Shown piece after piece: positions 61,177 to 64,000 of a stretch of 64,000 nt of DNA (positions are counted from its first letter, which is position 1; each line of letters starts with the position of its first letter). Location: the NCBI GenBank assembly GCA_964360255.1, contig CAYHVK010000017.1, positions 5,097 to 69,096 of the forward strand, in the 5' to 3' direction. The translations under genes were made by a program, and so were the position numbers. The notes beneath the pieces are model-generated. The model made no database searches. It saw only the letters and a program-made list of their open reading frames with translations, and was not told the DNA's origin. The DNA is from CAYHVK01 sp964360255 (GTDB lineage: Bacteria > Bdellovibrionota > Bdellovibrionia > Bdellovibrionales > UBA1609).

Positions 61177-62085
61177 ATGTCGAAGTTAGCAAAGTTAGCT
61201 AAAGATATAATGACTCCCAATCCAAAGTTTATCGGCTCCGGCGATGAGCTAGCGACGGCGACGAAGTTATTTTTTGAAAATCATATTCATTATGCTCCGG
61301 TTGTGACTCCGAATAAAGAGGTGCTGGGAATGCTCTCTGAAATGGGGCTGATTAAAGCCTCTCTTCGTCAATATCTTGAACCCGATAAACATGAAAAAGT
61401 CGTGCATCATAAAGAGCTTCTCGACGAGCCTACTTTTATCGAAGAAGATAGCTCGATAGATGATGTGGTTAAGGCCATCATGAAATCCCCCAACAATCGT
61501 CTTCTTGTTAAGAACAAACAAGGCCTTATGGTCGGGATTATTTCGCCGAAAGATTTGCTATGGCTTGTCAGCGGCCAGCAGAAGAAATCTGTGAACTTAA
61601 AAGTGGAGCTTGAAAAGTTTAAGCAAGAGGCGACGAATCTTTCTTCTAAGCTGAGTGATATTGAAAATATGCTTAAAATGTACCGCAATGTTTTTGATGA
61701 TTCTCCTTATATGATGCATTCGGTGAATTCTGATGGCCAAGTGATTATGGCCAATAAATGTCTGCACAATATTTTAGGTTATGAAAAGAATGAGATGATA
61801 GGGAAGTCGCTTTCTGATTTGTATCCGAAGACTGTCATGCACGAAGCCATTGGCGGACTAGAAACGATCAAGAAAAATGGTTTTCATCACGTCACATACA
61901 CGACTATGGTTAAAAAAAGTGGCGATAAGATTCGTATCGATATTGCCTCATCAGCTTTGCGAAGCCCTAAAGGTGATTTTGTCGGCACCATTTCGATTTC
62001 ACGCCTTGTGGACTCTGAAGATCTGCTTCGTGCCCTTCATGGTATTGTTGAGCCTAGCGAGATTCGAAATATCAACGAAGATTGA
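61177..62085 (+). CDS. CBS-pair and PAS domain signalling protein
   Basis: A 302-residue soluble protein. Two CBS motifs (about 10-60 and 80-130) form a Bateman module that typically binds adenine nucleotides. A short coiled coil follows (about 145-170). A PAS domain (about 170-290) has DDSPYMMHSVNSDGQVIMAN and the fold end GTISISR. There is no kinase, cyclase or DNA-binding output, so it probably signals through a partner. Its 3' end overlaps the converging PLD-like gene by 14 bp. Confidence 0.88.
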   Translation: MSKLAKLAKDIMTPNPKFIGSGDELATATKLFFENHIHYAPVVTPNKEVLGMLSEMGLIKASLRQYLEPDKHEKVVHHKELLDEPTFIEEDSSIDDVVKAIMKSPNNRLLVKNKQGLMVGIISPKDLLWLVSGQQKKSVNLKVELEKFKQEATNLSSKLSDIENMLKMYRNVFDDSPYMMHSVNSDGQVIMANKCLHNILGYEKNEMIGKSLSDLYPKTVMHEAIGGLETIKKNGFHHVTYTTMVKKSGDKIRIDIASSALRSPKGDFVGTISISRLVDSEDLLRALHGIVEPSEIRNINED

Positions 62086-63025
62086 TCGCAAAAGCGGCAT
62101 CATGCACATTCAAGAAAGCCTTTTCGCGTACAGCCACAGAACTCCATAGCTGATCGGCAATAAGAAAAAGAAAATCTGATTTTATGATTTGAAGCTGAAC
62201 GCCACGTTGTTCGGCCTTTTTAATTTCACGGTCAAGTCCATCAATGACTTTAAACACGGGCTCTGTCAGCACTAATGAATTTTTAGCCACACCAATCGTA
62301 TAGAGGATATTAAGATAGAACTTATGAGGAGTTTTAATGTTCTCAGCATCAAAATATTGGGCTCTTATGCCTTTAGAGTCAGGAGCGTGGGTACTTGAGT
62401 GATGAGCTAAGCTATCGGCAAAGTAAAACTCTCCATGCGCCACTTGCTCTTGCACTTGCATCCAGCTTTCGTTGAAACTGGCTTGAATCTGACCGACCAC
62501 TGGGCCTTGTAGGTAAAAACCTAATTCTCGATGAGGAGATATTAAGGCGCTGCAAAAGCCATCAACAGTTATGAGAGTAAAGTCCTGTGGTGCTTTTTTA
62601 CCGAAGACTGAAGTGAGCCTCAGCCCTGACTTTAGAGAGAAGACCTCAACATCTGCTTTAAGAAACTTCTTGAGCTGAGCTGAGGTGAAAATTTCTTGTG
62701 GAGTGGTTTTGGTTAATACCAAGTGAACGGGAATTCCGCTTTCAGCTTTTTCTGCCAGCAAATCCGTCAGTTGCTCGCCCTGAAGGTCTTGTAGAGAAGT
62801 ATTAGCCTCTATACAGACTGATCGTTTTGCCTGGCGAACCACCTTTAGAGCTGTATCCCAAGCATTATGAGTCAAAGTCTGAACGGTATTGCCGGGCAAG
62901 AGGGCGGGGCCTAATAAATATGAAACGGAGCTCAGAAACTCATCGTCTTTTACCGAATAATTGCACTCGAATTCATAGGGACTCAGCATCTCTATATTTT
63001 GATTGTCAAATCTGAAATTGTACAT
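62072..63025 (-). CDS. PLD-like protein without HKD active-site residues
   Basis: The 317 residues show two phospholipase-D-like halves: about 55-190 (AKRSVCIEANTSLQDLQGE, ESGIPVHLVLTK) and about 245-317 (AKNSLVLTEPVF, EQRGVQLQIIKSDF). The HxKx4D signatures are missing: the first site reads FTLITVD, and the second half ends before an HKD could occur. The protein therefore lacks the usual catalytic residues. The ATG at 63025 is only 13 bp from the divergent NamZ start. Confidence 0.65.
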   Translation of the reverse strand: MYNFRFDNQNIEMLSPYEFECNYSVKDDEFLSSVSYLLGPALLPGNTVQTLTHNAWDTALKVVRQAKRSVCIEANTSLQDLQGEQLTDLLAEKAESGIPVHLVLTKTTPQEIFTSAQLKKFLKADVEVFSLKSGLRLTSVFGKKAPQDFTLITVDGFCSALISPHRELGFYLQGPVVGQIQASFNESWMQVQEQVAHGEFYFADSLAHHSSTHAPDSKGIRAQYFDAENIKTPHKFYLNILYTIGVAKNSLVLTEPVFKVIDGLDREIKKAEQRGVQLQIIKSDFLFLIADQLWSSVAVREKAFLNVHDAAFAINLR

Positions 63026-63038
63026 AAGCTTTTAGTAT

Positions 63039-64000
63039 ATGATTCAGCTTGGTATTGAAAATCTACTTAAGAATAAAAAACTCACAAAACAGTTGTTGGG
63101 TAAAAGAGTCGCCTTGGTGGCTCACCCGGCTTCTGTTGATAAAAATCTCGTTCACTCAATTGATTTGCTATCGAAAAATTTAAAGGGCGGTCTCTCTTGT
63201 GCATTTGGTCCGCAGCACGGCATGCGGGGAGAAAAACAAGATAATATGATCGAGAGCGATGATTTTATCGACCCGATTCATAAAATTCCGATTTTCAGTT
63301 TGTACGGCACCGTTCGTCGTCCCACTCCAAAGATGCTCGACCATTTTGATATTGCCCTTTTTGATCTGCAAGATGTGGGCTGCCGAATTTATACTTTCTT
63401 GACGACACTTTTTTATATGATGGAAGACTGCGCTCGTACGGGCAAAGCCATTTGGGTGCTTGATCGCCCCAATTCAGCGGGGCGCCCTTTTGAGGGCAAT
63501 TATTTAGAGAAAAAGTTTTTCAGTTTCGTAGGTGGAGCTGAAATACCTATGCGCCATGGTCTTACACTAGGTGAGGCGGGTCTCTGGTATAAAAATAAAA
63601 TGAATCTGAATATTGATTTTCAAGTGATCAAGATGACAGGTTACAATCCGGATAAAGCGCCTAACTATGGTTGGCCTCAAGGCGAAATGCCGTGGGTGAA
63701 CCCCAGCCCAAATATGCCGCGCTTATCTACAGCTCGCTCGTATGCAGGAACAGTCTTGATCGAAGGTACACGTCTTTCTGAAGGGCGCGGCACGACGATT
63801 CCACTAGAAGTAATTGCAGCACCAGGTATTGACGGCGAAGAGCTTGTAAAGCGTATGCATAAAATGATTCCGCAGTATTTGAAGAAGGGCGTGAGGTTAC
63901 GCCCATGTTTCTTTGAGCCGACATTTCAGAAACACGCGAAGACGCTTTGCTCTGGATTTCAAATACATATCGATCAGAAAGATTACAATCATGCGGCTTA
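63039..64000 (+). CDS. namZ: NamZ-type exo-beta-N-acetylmuramidase (DUF1343), 3' end off window
   Basis: About 320 codons with no stop before the right edge. The typical DUF1343 opening is present (GIENLLKN...LLGKRVALVAHPASVD), followed by FGPQHGMRGEKQ, FDLQDVGCRIYTF, VLDRPNSAGRPFEG and the GTRLSEGRGTT motif. NamZ of Bacillus subtilis removes MurNAc from peptidoglycan fragments. No signal peptide is seen, so recycling inside the cell is likely if the start is right. TTGTCA (63003-63008) and TAAGCT (63025-63030) would give a transcript starting at the ATG. Confidence 0.88.
   Translation, partial: MIQLGIENLLKNKKLTKQLLGKRVALVAHPASVDKNLVHSIDLLSKNLKGGLSCAFGPQHGMRGEKQDNMIESDDFIDPIHKIPIFSLYGTVRRPTPKMLDHFDIALFDLQDVGCRIYTFLTTLFYMMEDCARTGKAIWVLDRPNSAGRPFEGNYLEKKFFSFVGGAEIPMRHGLTLGEAGLWYKNKMNLNIDFQVIKMTGYNPDKAPNYGWPQGEMPWVNPSPNMPRLSTARSYAGTVLIEGTRLSEGRGTTIPLEVIAAPGIDGEELVKRMHKMIPQYLKKGVRLRPCFFEPTFQKHAKTLCSGFQIHIDQKDYNHAA

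Overview
The window is a contiguous bacterial chromosome segment of moderate GC, almost fully coding. Genes are densely packed with many 1-4 nt stop/start overlaps, and ATG, GTG and TTG starts are all in use. Gene content points to the Bdellovibrionota, most likely a Bdellovibrio relative. The clues are a deaminase of the Bd3614-like family (named after a B. bacteriovorus protein), an aerotolerance (Bat) operon running into two lytic transglycosylases, an NamZ/DUF1343 muramidase, RNase Y, a lone HNH endonuclease and many small secreted or lipoproteins. The species cannot be fixed from the sequence alone. I see no rRNA, CRISPR array, transposase or phage cassette; there is one tRNA.

Layout. 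1-792: HtpX-like membrane protein whose zinc site is destroyed (runs off the left edge). 927-12407: MoxR ATPase, DUF58, a membrane partner, BatA, BatB, BatC, BatD, then Slt-type and MltD-type transglycosylases. 12428-13602: Mrp and a divergent membrane protein with a J-like domain. 13701-24539: glyS, ppdK, smc (with a Ser/Gly-rich hinge insertion), ftsY (membrane anchored) and an Na/Pi cotransporter. 24540-26440: repeat-rich, AT-rich accessory segment with the HNH gene. 26441-31174: zapA, fthC, rny, tyrS and a ferredoxin with a long Gly/Asn/Gln/Arg tail. 31244-32900: iscA and a cysteine desulfurase (minus). 32963-36903: acyl-CoA dehydrogenase, a eukaryotic-type S-adenosylmethionine decarboxylase with spermidine synthase, and a TrmH methyltransferase. 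36875-47787: mixed region with queF, tRNA-Arg(TCG), a secreted metallopeptidase, envelope proteins, a DTW-domain enzyme, a 700-residue protein of unknown function, a hexapeptide acyltransferase, an alpha/beta hydrolase, three small secreted proteins, an RsmI-like methyltransferase and a lipoprotein.

47985-56537 is a haem operon: hemA, a hemC-hemD fusion, hemL, then a histidine kinase/response regulator pair, hemE, protoporphyrinogen oxidase and ferrochelatase. Only hemB and the coproporphyrinogen oxidase step are absent from the cluster. 56654-59485 holds cysteine synthase, RimK, the Bd3614-like deaminase and a small membrane protein, closely spaced. 59492-64000 carries an EamA transporter, a secreted protein with an internal duplication, a CBS-PAS protein, a PLD-like protein without HKD residues, and a partial NamZ/DUF1343 gene.

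The most unusual items are the eukaryotic-type AdoMetDC, the RimK/deaminase gene set, the ferredoxin with an RG/GN-rich tail, the SMC hinge insertion, the degenerate HtpX, the embedded two-component system, and several genes whose best promoter lies so close to the start codon that leaderless mRNAs are likely.
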